Shown here: positions 48,301 to 60,035 of the stretch, piece by piece
How the letters are laid out: every line of letters starts with the position of its first letter
Numbering within the stretch: position 1 is the first letter of the stretch
Assembly (NCBI GenBank): GCA_030248225.1
Contig: JASANE010029426.1
Coordinates: 29,411-93,410 of the forward strand
Direction of reading: 5' to 3'
Length of the DNA: 64,000 bases
From: Trileptium ribeirensis
Lineage: Eukaryota; Nematoda; Enoplea; Enoplida; Thoracostomopsidae
The notes under the pieces: model-generated
Databases searched by the model: none
Seen by the model: only the letters and a program-made list of their open reading frames with translations
What the model was told of the DNA's origin: nothing
Made by a program: the position numbers and the translations under genes

Positions 48301-49324
48301 TAGTAATACTCATGCGGGTAATCTTCTGAATTTTCATCTTTTAAAGTTTACAGTGTTTCAAAATGAATTCTGTGAAAGTAGTATGACTGAGGAAACCGTT
48401 TTGATTCATTAGTGTAATTTAATTTAGTTTAGTTTTAGTTATATACTATATATTTGATAGAGACCTACTGTTCCTCACTGTTTTCCGTGGAATAAGGAAA
48501 TGATTAGATATGCATGCAGTGGAATACGGCGGATTTTGGTCTTGCCAATACCATAACCCCTATCTCTTCTTCGCTACTTTCTGCCATGGTCGACTAAGGA
48601 AATGGTTATATTATGTACTGTTTACGGATTCGTATTCCGATTCTGGCAATTAGAAACTGATTAAGGGACTTTTACCTACACTTTCATTTAGTAACTATTT
48701 TCATTCCCCCACATATTTCGTCATATCTATCGACATATTCGGTCATGGTTGCTGTTGTACAACAATAATTAGGTGAAATGGACAAGTATGATTATTCTAA
48801 AAATGATTACTTTAGATTTTACTGTTGATTTTGCACTTAATTTCTTTTAATTATATTATGTTAGAATTTATACAAAATTACTGTTAAGTATGTAGGTTTA
48901 GAGCGTACCTAGCGGTTTAGTATTGAATAATTGTTGAGACTTAATATTTTAAAACAGTTTTCATACGACTGATTTATTTTTAATTCTTAAATAATATGTT
49001 ATGCAGGATGAATTTTAGTTTTAGATGACGTTTGATGACGTCGAAAGTGGCGTCCCTGATCAGAGTTTTGATTTGTGCCGAGATGATATTGGCAGCGTTG
49101 AATACGGGCTCCGTGTTGTCAAATTTGCGTCTGTGCATCACCTTACAATCTTTTTTCCGGATAATTTTGGTGCCGATTCAACGAAAATTTACTACATTGG
49201 ATTTCGTGGTGAATTCCTGGAAGCTTTTAGAGACCAGGTTGTAGTTGCGACGTACGAAGCTCGTGCTATGCCCCAAGATCATAGGGGTACATTGAAAGAA
49301 AATATGTCGCACGAAATAAAATAA
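45389..49324 (+). CDS. PITHD1: PITH domain-containing protein 1, three exons, complete
   Basis: The exons are 45389-45541, 46881-47051 and 49025-49324, with intron borders GTAAGA...TTTAG and GTATGT...TTTAG. Both introns fall between codons. They give 207 residues and a stop; human PITHD1 has 211. After a His/Asp/Glu-rich N-terminus (MSCGREAHEHEDHDHED), the PITH fold spans roughly residues 22-190. Its hallmark blocks are YSLYLKINLDLVECLNE, NVFKPWDERLDRNKFVASD, LIFNVPFTGLVKLKGIVVIG, MTFDDVESGVPDQSFDL and NFGADSTKIYYIGFRGEF. I chose the ATG at 45389, 14 codons inside a longer open frame, because it matches the usual protein start. The PITH domain is known from thioredoxin-like proteins that bind the proteasome; PITHD1 itself is cytosolic and is linked to proteasome function. 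No neighbouring gene in the window suggests a shared role. Confidence 0.95.
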
Positions 49325-49708
49325 TAGCACTCATACTTGCGGTGTATGCGCGAATTTGAACTGACTGACAAATGTTACAGCATGTATCAATGGCGTCTCT
49401 GTATTGACATCTTTCTTATGAAGTTGAAGTGTGTTTTCAGCGCAGACAGTCGCCGGAGTAAGGTAGCACATTACTTTTTGGTGACCTGTATAGCTATACT
49501 TGACAGTATTACTGCATGGATCGCCTCGGAATAACATCGTGAAAGACGTTTCTTTTATTATCATACGATTTCCAATAATGATAAATTATTAACGATAAAT
49601 AACGCTGCGCTTATCTAGCTACGATTATTGTGCAAGACAAAAAAGAATGGAAAATTTACGCGCAGCTACAGCCTGTACAGTCAACATCATCAGTCAAAAT
49701 TCAGTTTA
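49325..49708. other. 3' flank of PITHD1
   Basis: This is the probable 3' UTR and flank. An AATAAA hexamer overlaps the stop codon (49315-49320); no better-placed polyadenylation signal stands out. Confidence 0.45.
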
Positions 49709-49920
49709 ATTACCGTTGGGTGTAGGTGTATGCAGGCATTAATTCAGCATATGATCCTTTTTGGACGTCACGGCAAATATTAACGCGGGCGATATAGCAT
49801 AGCCGAGTATGCCTTTACAGTGACCATCGACGACAAACAATTACTCGCGGAAAACGGCTACCAAACTATAGAATTTTAGAAAAATGTGGTTTTTCATTTG
49901 TTACTGAATCAATTTATCCT
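49709..49920. repeat. Dispersed repeat, family shared with 7568-7750
   Basis: It matches the earlier copy in the same orientation from TTACCGTTGG to CAATTTATCC with about 25 extra bases. No terminal repeat was found. Confidence 0.7.
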
Positions 49921-51447
49921 AAGAAATATTATTGCTTTGGCTAGCTGCAATATATAGTAATAAAATGCAGCGCTTATTGTCATACCTATAACTCGAAAAC
50001 CGATTGGCGGAGTTTGTTAAATTTTCTAACATTCAATGCGATCATAGAATGGTACCCAGAAAAAAGTAATTTTCTGTATCTCCTTTTCGTTACAAGCAGC
50101 GGGTCAACACCCTTATTTCGAGCCAAAATCAGTTCGGAATAAGATCTTATTGTCCATAACCTAATAGTAAGGGTATGAAACACATGACATTGAAAATTTT
50201 CTTCAAGTTAGTTGACATAAGCCAGCCACCAATAGTAATGATAAAACCTAATAACCCTTTCATTAGACCACAACGTTACTCAAACCCTTATACCAACACC
50301 TTGGCGGTTGACGTATTTACCAGTCTTACTTAGACAAGTATATTATAATTTATGTGACATTGCTAACCCAACGGTCTCGGCGCAGCATTTAGGTTTTTCT
50401 CGGCAAGGTGGTCGTACTTCAGTGATTTAGACTCCTGTTCATTTGATACATATAAAATACTTGCCCCGAAACTGTTCATACGTGTGAAGTAAAGAGGACA
50501 AGCAGTATCAGCATTTATTGAGTTTAAGATATGAACTTCGTTTTACGAAGCTTCAAAGAGTTTATTTACTGCGTACGGAAGTGTCGTTCTCTCTCTTGTG
50601 GCATAATTTGTGTTGTGTAAATCTGTAAGTGATAATCAGTAACTCGTTGACATATCTCTAAACGAACACATTTCTATTATTACAGTGCAAATTCAAATCA
50701 TAGCCGTACTGCGACACAAGTTCAGTGAGATCTAGCAATGTTGACATGTAAAAGATGTTAATAGTTATTCTTGCTGACGCTTGAGACACTGTGTTCTACT
50801 TTTTGAACGTCATAATTATATTGTTTTACAATGTTATGTTATTTGGCACGGCAAAGTGGATAAATTAGGTTCACTAAGTAACACATGTTTTGTTTGCACC
50901 GCACTACGTACCAATACGTATTGACCAACTAATGTGTGAGATAAATTGAACTAAAGTATACGCAAGAAACGAACAAACAGTTATTTTTTAAAATAGAGAT
51001 TTGAACTTATGAATTAGAGCTCAGAAAATTCTGCAAGGATCGGAAATAATTATTCATATGTATTTCTGAACAGCTATGATATAAAACTATATTTTAAGAT
51101 TTGGCATCTGTTCTGATAATTTTAATCTTTTTTCGCCTTTACACAAATACCAAACAGCTCAAAAATGAAAAAATTCACCGCCATTACAAAATAACATATA
51201 ACTATAGGACAAAGGTGTCTATGTATACGTGGTTGCAGTGCTAACGATAGCCACACTTTACTGATAGTATGTATATTGCACAGTTGTAAAGTGTGACAAA
51301 TATTGCTTAAAATTGTGCGAACTATGTGTCGTCAAGTGTTTCACATGAGTACATCTGGTCATAACCTCAGCCATATATCTATAGCTAGCAACGCACAAAG
51401 TTCATAATGTGTAAATGTAGCAGTGCAAAAAGTTGGGTATATTGTAA
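49921..51447. other. Non-coding
   Basis: No gene or clear repeat was recognised. Confidence 0.45.
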
Positions 51448-51796
51448 GTGATACTAAGTATTTCATATTTATTGCCTTTACTGTTAATATGTTTGTTAAT
51501 TTTATAAACATATTTAATTTGATATGATGGCGACAATTTGTAGACATATTTAGAAACATTTTTATAGGTACACTGTGTTTACGTAATGCCCAGATTGTAT
51601 GAAATATACTTCACACAACCTAAAGATATGGGTTGGGATGGCAAAAAATAATTTCCAGTTTTTTTCGGTGTTTATGTCGATCTGACCCAAAGCTTTGTAA
51701 GGTCTGAAGGTGCATCTCAGCAATATGACTGCTTATTATGACAGTAAAAGTTCGCCGCCTACAGCCCCCATCTGGCATTAGCGATTGGCGATATAT
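51448..51796 (+). repeat. Left copy of a local tandem duplication
   Basis: It starts AAGTGATACTAAGTA and includes TAATTTGATATGATGGCGAC, CTTCACACAACCTAAAGATA and AGCTTTGTAAGGTCTGAAGG. The right copy (51797-52330 and 53819-53915) has the same blocks in order. The left copy lacks both later insertions found in the right copy. Confidence 0.85.
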
Positions 51797-51886
51797 GTAA
51801 GTGATACTAAGTATATATCTTATTTATATCTGCTTATAATATATTTCTTAATTTTATACCTACAATTACAATCAAAATTAAGTGTT

Positions 51887-52097
51887 TATAAAATCGATCG
51901 CAAACGAAATCGAACGAAAACGCAATCGATCGATCTTCGTTTAAACGAAATTCGTTAAATTTGTTTGTTAAATCATTTTTCTTTATTTTGACGCAATCGA
52001 AATTCGTTAAATTAATCGATTTTCTTTTAAACGATCGATTTTCGTTTAAACGCAAACAATCGAAATCGAACGAAGCTTCGATCGATTTTTCAGCACT
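51887..52097. repeat. CGAT/TTCG-rich palindromic low-complexity block
   Basis: It is built mainly from ATCGAT, AACGAA and TTCGTT words. It contains palindromes such as TTCGTTTAAACGAA and GATCGATC. The left copy of the surrounding duplication lacks it. Confidence 0.85.
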
Positions 52098-52330
52098 CGA
52101 TTCTGATTGTAACTGTATTTAAGTAATATATAAATGCATATATACTTAATTAATTTGATATGGCGGCAACAGTTTTTGGATTTAAAGGAATATTATGTTC
52201 GCTGTGAGTACTTACGACAGAGGATGCATAAGGAATACTTCACCGCAACCTAAAGCTATATATTGGGATGGAAAAATATGTTTCCTAGTTGTTTGTGGAG
52301 TGTATGTGGATATTACACTGAGATTTGTAA

Positions 52331-53818
52331 TGCGGCGTTCACGTTCTAATGTCCCCGTTGTTTGGAACTTTTGTCCCCCTTTTAGTCGCGACTCTACCAT
52401 ATAGACGGTCAGGGTGACAACCATACTGTAAACCAATTTCCGAGGGTGTACGACATACCCCTAGGTAATACATTTTATCTTTACAGTGTTGCACACACCC
52501 TTAGCTACCAATTTGGCGCGAATGAATTATAACGTATACCGTTTGTAGCTATGCGTCGTTCACGTTTATTTTGTGTGCAGCTACTGCACACAGTAAGGCA
52601 GTATGGTCGCTACGAATGCAATCAAATCTATTCGAGTGCAGTGACAACGTCGAATGCACCGTCCGTGCAATGGTGAACTCGGTTGCTTACTAAAAGCATT
52701 TGCAACAGTGATAGGACGCGGCTATGCAACTGTATAGTACAATGCATTGGCGGCGTGCGTTTTGTAGCCACTTACCTTTTAAGGTGCAAAAGAAAGATCA
52801 GTTTACCCATTCGCGTGCAATACTTCTGATCATTCATCGTACAACGATCGTTCTTATTCGTTAGAAAAAGCCGTGACGATGTGCCATTTAGTTGCTTAAC
52901 CCTGTGGGACCATCGTCAAGGTCAAAATTACCAAAAACTAGATTTTAAGGCTTTTATTACAAAAGCAAATGTACTTTGCTTTTTGTTTAGCTCTTAAAAA
53001 TGATGACTGTGCAATCACCTTCACGAACATGTGTAAATACAACAACCATTCCTCGTACAGATGCAATGGCATAAACAGTAGCAAAGTGCACATTTCAGGC
53101 TTATGTTTATGCCGTTGCTGCAGCCAGCGCAAATGTGACAACAATTGCACTGGAAAGTGCTTTGGCGAAAACAATTTCACAGATTTAATGCTTTAGCAAG
53201 CATCATTGCTCTACAGTTTGCAATAGTAATTATCATTGTACGATCAATGATCAAACTATTGCACTCAAGTGTGTAAACTGATCTTTCTTTTGCACCTTAA
53301 AATGTAAAAGTAGTTACAGATGCACACCGCCAATGCATTGTACAGCACAGTTGCATAGCCACGTGCTACCACTGCTGCACATGCTCTTACTAAGCAACCA
53401 AGTTTACCATTGCATGGAAGGCGCAGTCGAAATTGTCATTGCACTCGAATCGATTTGAGTGCATTCGTAGCTACCATACTGCCCACTGTGTGCAGTAGTT
53501 GCACGCAAATAAACGTGAACGACGCACTTTTGTGGTTTATTAGTCAATTGTGCCGTATAGACTTATTTGAATTCTCGATATTAGTATCTAGGCCATTTGA
53601 ATGTTGAAGAAATAATGGCGCACACTCTCAATAAATTTGCAAGAAGACACGGTGTGTTTGACACTGTCGAGATGTGACATGCCCGTAGTTAGCTACTTTT
53701 GAAAAAAATTTTTTAAAAACATGGGGTGTCTAAGACATCCTTTTGGCGCCAGTGTGACTGACACTGTGTGGTATACATAGGTTCCAACCGTTGGGGACAT
53801 TATAACGTGAACGCTGCA
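52331..53818. mobile_element. 1488-bp MITE, TGCGGCGTT termini, TAA target duplication, nested insertion inside
   Basis: Left terminus TGCGGCGTTCACGTTCTAAT and right terminus ATTATAACGTGAACGCTGCA are inverted copies. TAA flanks both sides (52328-52330 and 53819-53821), as in PIF/Harbinger elements. Removing it restores TTTGTAAGGAGT, which parallels TTTGTAAGGTCT at the same place in the left duplication copy (51694-51705). A second foldback occupies 52552-53526. Confidence 0.9.
52552..53526. mobile_element. 975-bp foldback element nested in the MITE
   Basis: The left arm (TGCGTCGTTCACGTTTATTT, then GTGCAGCTACTGCACACAGT) and the right arm are inverted copies for at least 300 bp (52552 to about 52860; about 53216 to 53526). 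Many TGCAAT and TGCACT words occur throughout. The termini resemble those of the host MITE, so it may be a relative. Flanking triplets (CTA and CTT) do not match exactly. A cysteine-rich 75-codon frame at 52969-53196 follows from the TGCA-rich composition and is not evidence of a gene. Confidence 0.88.
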
Positions 53819-53915
53819 TAAGGAGTTTCGGTTAATCTCCGACTACATGAGGGCTTATGCATGAGTAAACTAAACCGCCTACAACCCCGATAGTCATTTG
53901 TGATTGGCCATCGCC

Positions 53916-55599
53916 TGTTCGTTGTACCAACCATCTGTGAACATATAAGAGAACATAAAATTGGAACTTTGGACAACGCAGGACTTCGATCTTTGAGCAT
54001 AAATTTGAAAACAGGATTGTCTATTACAATTACAGGTGTGTTCTTGCATTTTGGACATATGTCAAAGGCAGTTGGTAGGCGACGCAGCTTAAGTTTACTC
54101 ATATATTAGGTGAGCACCAGTTTTGTCGAAATGGAGGTGGCCCCTGTGTTGAGGGATCTCCTAGGCAACGCTATCATCGGCTCAACCTAAACATCCTTCT
54201 CAAGAGGTAGTGCGAACTGCTCCCATAAAATTAGTGATCATTTTGTCTTGAATCCCCGTACAAGAGTGTAAAAACATTCGTGACATGCACGATGGTAATT
54301 TTATGTCAGTGACGTCATTACAATTTTGAAATAATTATACCACCCTCTCGTGCCAAATGTTCGCCAGGTTTACATATTTTAGTTTTGTTAGCTGCTTTAA
54401 AGCAGCTTTATTAATTTTGATCTTTCATACATTGTGTTTCAGTAAATTTATGACTTCTAGTTTATACATATCTTGATAGTCTTTACAAGCACTATGTGCT
54501 ATTAAAATAGTTGATTTTACGAAACCGGTTCTCGATATATACGGCGATGGCCGCCATGGTTTTTTGAGGATCGTATTATGCAGCGTTCACACATATATGT
54601 GTGCATTCACTGCATATTGTAACATGTATTGTCATGTTTATACCTACAGAATTTGTGGCAATCATAATGCTTATTGCTACAAAACCTATAGAGCCGCATT
54701 CCGGATTGCACTAAATTTGCATCAATGCTCGCGATTAGTGCTACATCTAAAATGGCGAAGCGATACCAACTGTTGCTACAAAACATAATAATTTTAGCAA
54801 CAACCAACATTATAGAATAATAGTAATTTAACACCAATTTAACCTTTTCGTTTAACTAGATACTATATGTAAAGCACGGAAGTCGATTTTTTAATTTTTT
54901 GTTTCGTCCTGAAGTTCGTTGCAAGCCTCTTACCACACTTTGCTTTACTATACTAAGGACCCGAGTTATTGGACGAGAGTAACATTGGTACATACCTTTG
55001 TGTCTCAAGTATGATGATGACGAGCGCTGCATCGGGATAAAATGAAACCTAAGTAGTTAGCATCAACGGAGGCTTGCTGTCGTATATACTTAAGGGCCGT
55101 CGCATGACATATATCCAGATGGTGTTGCACGGAATGTGATGAATTTCAGTAAGGGCAAGAAATTACCACTTTTTAAATGACAGATTTTATTCGAGATAAT
55201 TTCCCTAGAAAAGTAAGATTTTACATTATATCTTTGAGCCTAAAGGGGTACAATGTGCTAGGACCAGTTCTGGCCCTAAGTGATCAGTCTGTGGCTGTAT
55301 TGAAGGTATGGTTTTCCATATAAGGCTCTCCAGGCCATGGATAGCGTTTTTGTGTTTAGAACTGATGTTCACACCTGCGCCGCGATAAATATTGTGTCGC
55401 GAATATTTGTCGTGCACCGTTGCCAGAGCGAGTGCTGACTGTAAAGCGTCGTACTGCGCTTTGTTCATTAGGTAGCCTTGTGCCAATTTCAAGCTTGAAG
55501 TCATCGTATACTAGCAAGATGTCGTGTTTGTTGGTTGCACTAATTTCATAGACCAGTTGTTTTTGCAAGTATGCTTGTCTTCGTTTTAACTATCGAAGC
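53916..55599. other. Non-coding, with a possible MITE left end at 54579
   Basis: TGCAGCGTTCACACATATAT at 54579, after TTA, resembles the left terminus of the decayed MITE at 13779; no right end is certain. The phrase AGGACCAGTTCTGGCCCTAA at about 55259 is shared with the GC-rich block at 36617. Minus-strand frames at 55226-55568 have no recognised domain. Confidence 0.45.
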
Positions 55600-55607
55600 T
55601 TAGACAG

Positions 55608-57168
55608 CAGGGTTCGGCACCGGAAAAAATGGTTTTTCCTAGCCCCCCCCCCCGGAAAAAGCTATTTCAGTATGAAACAGTTAAAATGGAATCAAAAATA
55701 GGAGGAAAAGCGTTATGCAACAAAATATTACGCCCGTGAGCATTACTTATACCCGTTTAAACAGCCGTTACATTTCATGCGTATGATTTTTATGGTAGAA
55801 ATGGTAAAGCTATATCTTTCAAGCATCAACTAAATTCATAATCTTAGTATAAGCATAGCTTGCTTCCTTCACCGCATTAGAAACTTTCGCCCGATGGCAA
55901 ATTTAAATTAAATAGACTCGCTACTCAATAGAGCCATTGGATTTGGGTTCTTTTATTATCCCAGAAATGGTCAGATTCTGGAAATTTTAATATTTTTGTG
56001 ATCCTCGAGACCTCCCCTAATCATTTCAACCAAAAAAATCGAATTTTTAAAATTTTAGATTCTTTGGGTCCCTAGGATCCCCCTTTGGTAGATCAAAAAC
56101 TTTTCCTTAAAAATTGGATTTTTACATACCATTTGACGCGGCTTGACGAGCTGAATCATTTTAACGGGATCCGATAACCGGATCCTAAGTTATGGCCTGA
56201 AACTTCAATTGCTGAGCCTTTGATAGTTTCGTTTCGACACCATTCGATTCAGCTCGTCAAGCCGCGTTCAATGGTGGGTAATGATCCAATTTTTAAGAAA
56301 TTTTTTTTGGTCCCCGACGGGGGACCTTGGGACCCAAAAAATCTAAAATTTTAAAGATTCGATTTTTCGATTGAAATGATCAGGGGAGGTGTCGAGGATC
56401 ACACAAATACCAAAATTTCCATTATCTGATCATTTTTGGGCAAACGCGGGCTTAGGGATAATTGAAAAGAACCGGAATTTATATCGAGCATATGAAAACA
56501 GTTAGTAAACTAGGCAGACACAGGCCCACAGGTGAATATGGGACGGAGGTTCGTTACCCATAAAGTCAGATTCCCTCCAAGAAAAACCAAAAGCGTAGGG
56601 GTTACACACTTGGTGGTTATCCGCCACTATCCAACTCCCCGCACCGGTCTGTTTACCTGTGATAGACACCCGCGGGCATGTATGGCATTTCTACCACCAC
56701 GGGTCGTAAACTAAATAGATCGACAGTTGAATCGTAGACTTAAATTACATACTCTATTCTATTAATGCGCTTGCAGCATCACTTGGACGGTGGGCAGTTT
56801 GACACCAGTTAGTAAGTTTACACAATACTAATAATATGAAGTACTTTCGCTATTAATTCGAACCAAATAATTATACGGACTCCTATCGATATAGCCACCG
56901 TGTGGTTTTCACATAACCCTGCCCGTTGGAAAGATTCAAGTGCCGCGGCACTGTGTGGTTGTAAATTCTATGTGACAACATTGCAGTTTGAGACCTTTTT
57001 CAGTAATTAAGGCATTGATAGTCAACAACGGGATTCAATTTCGCATAAAACTGTGTTCCTGCTATTTCTCTAACAGCTAACAAGTAAAAGCTAACAGTAA
57101 AATTTCCCTTTTTTTCCGGAAAACGGTTTTTCCGGTCCGACTTTTTTTCCGGAAAAAATGCAACCCTG
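55608..57168. mobile_element. 1561-bp hAT-like non-autonomous element
   Basis: It starts CAGGGTTCGGCACCGGAAAA; the reverse complement of its end starts CAGGGTTGCATTTTTTCCGG. It is flanked by TTAGACAG (55600-55607) and ATAGACAG (57169-57176), an 8-bp duplication with one change. CAGGG termini and 8-bp duplications fit hAT. Sub-terminal CCGGAAAAA words repeat at both ends. No transposase reading frame is present; the middle holds a large foldback at 55945-56473. Confidence 0.85.
55945..56473. repeat. Large imperfect palindrome (arms about 210-230 bp)
   Basis: The left arm, from GGGTTCTTTTATTATCCC to GACGAGCTGAATC (about 56157), is inverted in the right arm, from GATTCAGCTCGTC (about 56246) to 56473. 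The inner 22 bp around CGGCTTGACGAGCTG match exactly. The central loop is about 88 bp. Confidence 0.9.
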
Positions 57169-57176
57169 ATAGACAG

Positions 57177-59109
57177 CAATATTTATCAAATTAACTGGTT
57201 TTGCTCGAAGCCTTGTAATCGCAACTTATGTTAAATGTGCCAGAATTGGCAACCTGGTTTCGGACTGACAGCGATATATGTTGCATTTTATTAGGGAATG
57301 ACAAGGTAGCTGATTGTATCCATCCTTTAAGATTGCCCTCATGTTCCACGATGCAAAGTTATGTTTTTATGTTTCGCAAGGTTTTTATTGCTTGGATGCC
57401 GTTGTTTACACACTTTTCACGCTATCGGCGGCAGCTCGGCGCGCGTCGTCTACCAATATGCGGTAGTAGAGCTTTGTGTTGAAGTATTAATTGTCATTAG
57501 GTTTCCAGAAGGATTATACAGGGATTTCCAAGCTCCCAACATGCTGAAAAACCAACAGCAGTTGACTTTCTATCGTGTTATCATGCACTATCTCATTTTG
57601 TGGGCTTTTCGCATTCCTCCATGTTACGGGCTTGTGCTAGCATTTGTTCACAGGTTTATTACATACGGTATACCAAACGGTAAATATGTTTGTTGTTACT
57701 CAGCCGTGTAAAAAATATCGAGAATTTTTCTAGTATTCAATGCATATATTTGTTAGGATGGTTGGAATTTGCCAGTAACAAGTACGCATCAGGACAGATT
57801 ACTCTTGACATTTCCCTGCGCGACGGTGACATACACAAATCTGAAACACTTGGTGGCCTTCAATATGGCACATCAGTATTGTGGGAGCACTAACATTGAT
57901 CATACATGTCGAAGCAGGGGTTCAGGGGAGGCTACTCCTGAGGTCTCGAACCCCCCTTTCGAGGTCGTGGTTTACGAACCCCTGAGGGTTCCCCTATACC
58001 AACTTGCCCTCCACCCCCTCACGCCTAAGACGCGCTCAAATTGCAGCGAAAATCGATAACCGGTTGAAAATTGGCAAAAAATGGGTAACTGTTTCAGCGC
58101 CATTATGTAGGATCACCTTTCCCGAAGGCCTCTAACCCGTCCTTGCTAATTCCGGCCACGCCCCCTAAGACCTCGGAGCGTCAGCTTGTATATATGACCA
58201 TTGATATTATAAGCTGGTCGCTGGTGGGTCATCGATGGGTTCGAAAAATATAGTGAGTCCAGATCACTGTGGGTCACCGTGGGCCGTGCGTCGCTTCTGT
58301 TTGAACCATGTCCTTTCCTGAGGCAAACTATTGGGTCAATCAAAAAATTTTTTTTCGGTGGTAGGCGGCCTGCCAAAGTTTAAACCCGATCCCGCTCGCG
58401 GCCACCTACTGCTGTTCCGTTGGCTCAAAATACAATTTATGGTACTTTTTATAGATAAATTTAAGCACCCGGTACCTTTTTATTTGGCCGACTGCAAAAG
58501 TTTCTCTCCAACAAGCACGACGTTTATGCTGTTTTGGCACTTTTCGGCGACTGCCAATATATCAGGGTTGGCGGTGTTTCTCCCTTATCATGGCCGTATT
58601 GCTCGACGAGAATATATGTCGTTTATTACCTACATATGGTCGTTGCTTGTTTTATTTTTAAAGTTTGTATATACATATGTTCATATTTTGCCTTGGGCTT
58701 GTCTACATTATATATCTTCAAAATTTCAAATTTATTCAGAATTCGTGAGTTTGAGGACGAGTAGGAAAAAGTAAAGACATAAAAGACAACTGCCCGATGG
58801 AGCTTCGGTCGGAGCTAGTGGAGCTCATATTCTGACCAAAACGCTGCGCAGTGATTGATTTCCTGTTTTGACTTTTGGTTTTGATTTTACCTGGCTCGTT
58901 TTCGTGGTTCAGCATGCAGGAAAGACCCGCCCGACCGTAGTTGAATGTTCGTTCATTTGAGACATATGTTCTTCGCAGACAAAAAGACCGCCTTTGCGGA
59001 CGTAGGAGTGTCGAATCGATGCGCCGCGCTCCCATACAGGCACGAGCCGCGAAACATTCGTTATGAGAATTTTTGGAGGAAGATCTCCGATGGCTTGGTT
59101 TTCTCTTTG
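57177..59109. other. Non-coding; open frames without support
   Basis: It includes frames of 70-160 codons on both strands (for example 58331-58774 plus and 59224-58736 minus). None has a domain, an ordered splice structure or a convincing start. 57900-58170 is GC-richer, with CGAACCCCC words. Confidence 0.4.
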
Positions 59110-59172
59110 CTCGACGGGTTCTTATACTCAGTGAGCATGTTTTACTAAGAGTATCAAGTGCGCCCGTCGAGC
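59110..59172. repeat. 10-bp inverted repeat
   Basis: GCTCGACGGG (59110-59119) and CCCGTCGAGC (59163-59172) are exact inverted copies; ATACTC and GAGTAT inside add a second short stem. Confidence 0.75.
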
Positions 59173-59321
59173 AGTATAATGTATTTGTCTCGCATAATGA
59201 AGTTTGTGCAAGTTCCATAATCAAATAGTTGCACCAGTTTGTAAAATATGCCGAGGAGCATTCGAAAGCCGGAGGCAGTTGCGAGCCGGGTCAGGAAATA
59301 GCGTAATATATAAAATAATCG

Positions 59322-60035
59322 CTGGAGACTCCGTTAAAATTCGGATTGATGCCCTCGTGAGATTTTTGCATCAATTAGAAACGGACTTTTTAAAATCCTC
59401 GATATATTAACTACGCCGTGCAGCGACGGTAGAGAGCGGCAACGTTTTTATAGAAACAAAATAACCGTCAATGGCTGTTCAAGGCTCCCTGTGTTTGGAA
59501 CGCGTCCCAAGTGATATACTGGGCGTAGGGCGACGCGACATTGACCCTCGAATAGTATCTTTATAGTAAGCTCCCTAATAATCTCCGGCGATGCTGACTT
59601 CAAACTGAGACGGGGTAAGCAGCGAGGTTGCAACCTGGCATCGACAACCTTTGCGCGAGTGACTCTAAGCTTGTTATAAGTTAAATAATATAACTCATTT
59701 CGAGCAAACTTCTTAAAATCTAGACGGTGTTATAGAAAGTAATACGTTCTAAGTTTTGCGTAGAATAAAGATGGTCAAATATTTTGTGTTTGGAGCGCAC
59801 GGGTCGAAGTAGGTGGTGACGGAAAATAGAGGATGGAGTCAGTTGCTATCCGAGTCAGTCAGGGGAAAGTAGGTATAACAAAAGACCATCGCTAAGGCCA
59901 CCCGACAAATTCAAGTTCATGCCCTCGTGAGCTTTTGACAACGAAGCGGAATTCCCTCTATAAAATTCCCGCCGTACGCTTTCACGCCGCGCAGCGACTT
60001 TAAGGATCCTTGTCAACGTTTTTGAACAGGGATAA
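59322..60035 (+). repeat. Diverged direct duplication, offset about 567 bp
   Basis: The segment from CGCTGGAGACTCCGTTAAAA (about 59322) is echoed by CGCTAAGGCCACCCGACAAA (about 59891). Both are followed at the same spacing by ATGCCCTCGTGAG, TAAAAT, GCCG-GCAGCGAC and CAACGTTTTT. Similarity fades elsewhere, so it is an old event. Confidence 0.65.

Larger units (their letters stand above)
51797..53915 (+). repeat. Right copy of the tandem duplication, with insertions
   Basis: It starts AAGTGATACTAAGTATATAT and continues TAATTTGATATGGCGGCAAC and CTTCACCGCAACCTAAAGCT. It is interrupted by a CGAT-rich block (51887-52097) and by the MITE at 52331-53818, then resumes with TAAGGAGTTTCGGTTAATCT and AAACCGCCTACAACCCCGAT. 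Confidence 0.85.

Noticed and set aside
52969..53196. Cysteine-rich 75-codon open frame that looks like a small secreted or zinc-binding protein
   Set aside because: It lies in the centre of a foldback whose DNA is full of TGCA/TGCAAT words, which generate Cys codons in this frame; there is no start context or signal peptide.
58736..59224. 162-codon minus-strand open frame, basic and Ser-rich
   Set aside because: No domain is recognisable, it overlaps open frames on the other strand, and its composition looks like chance coding.
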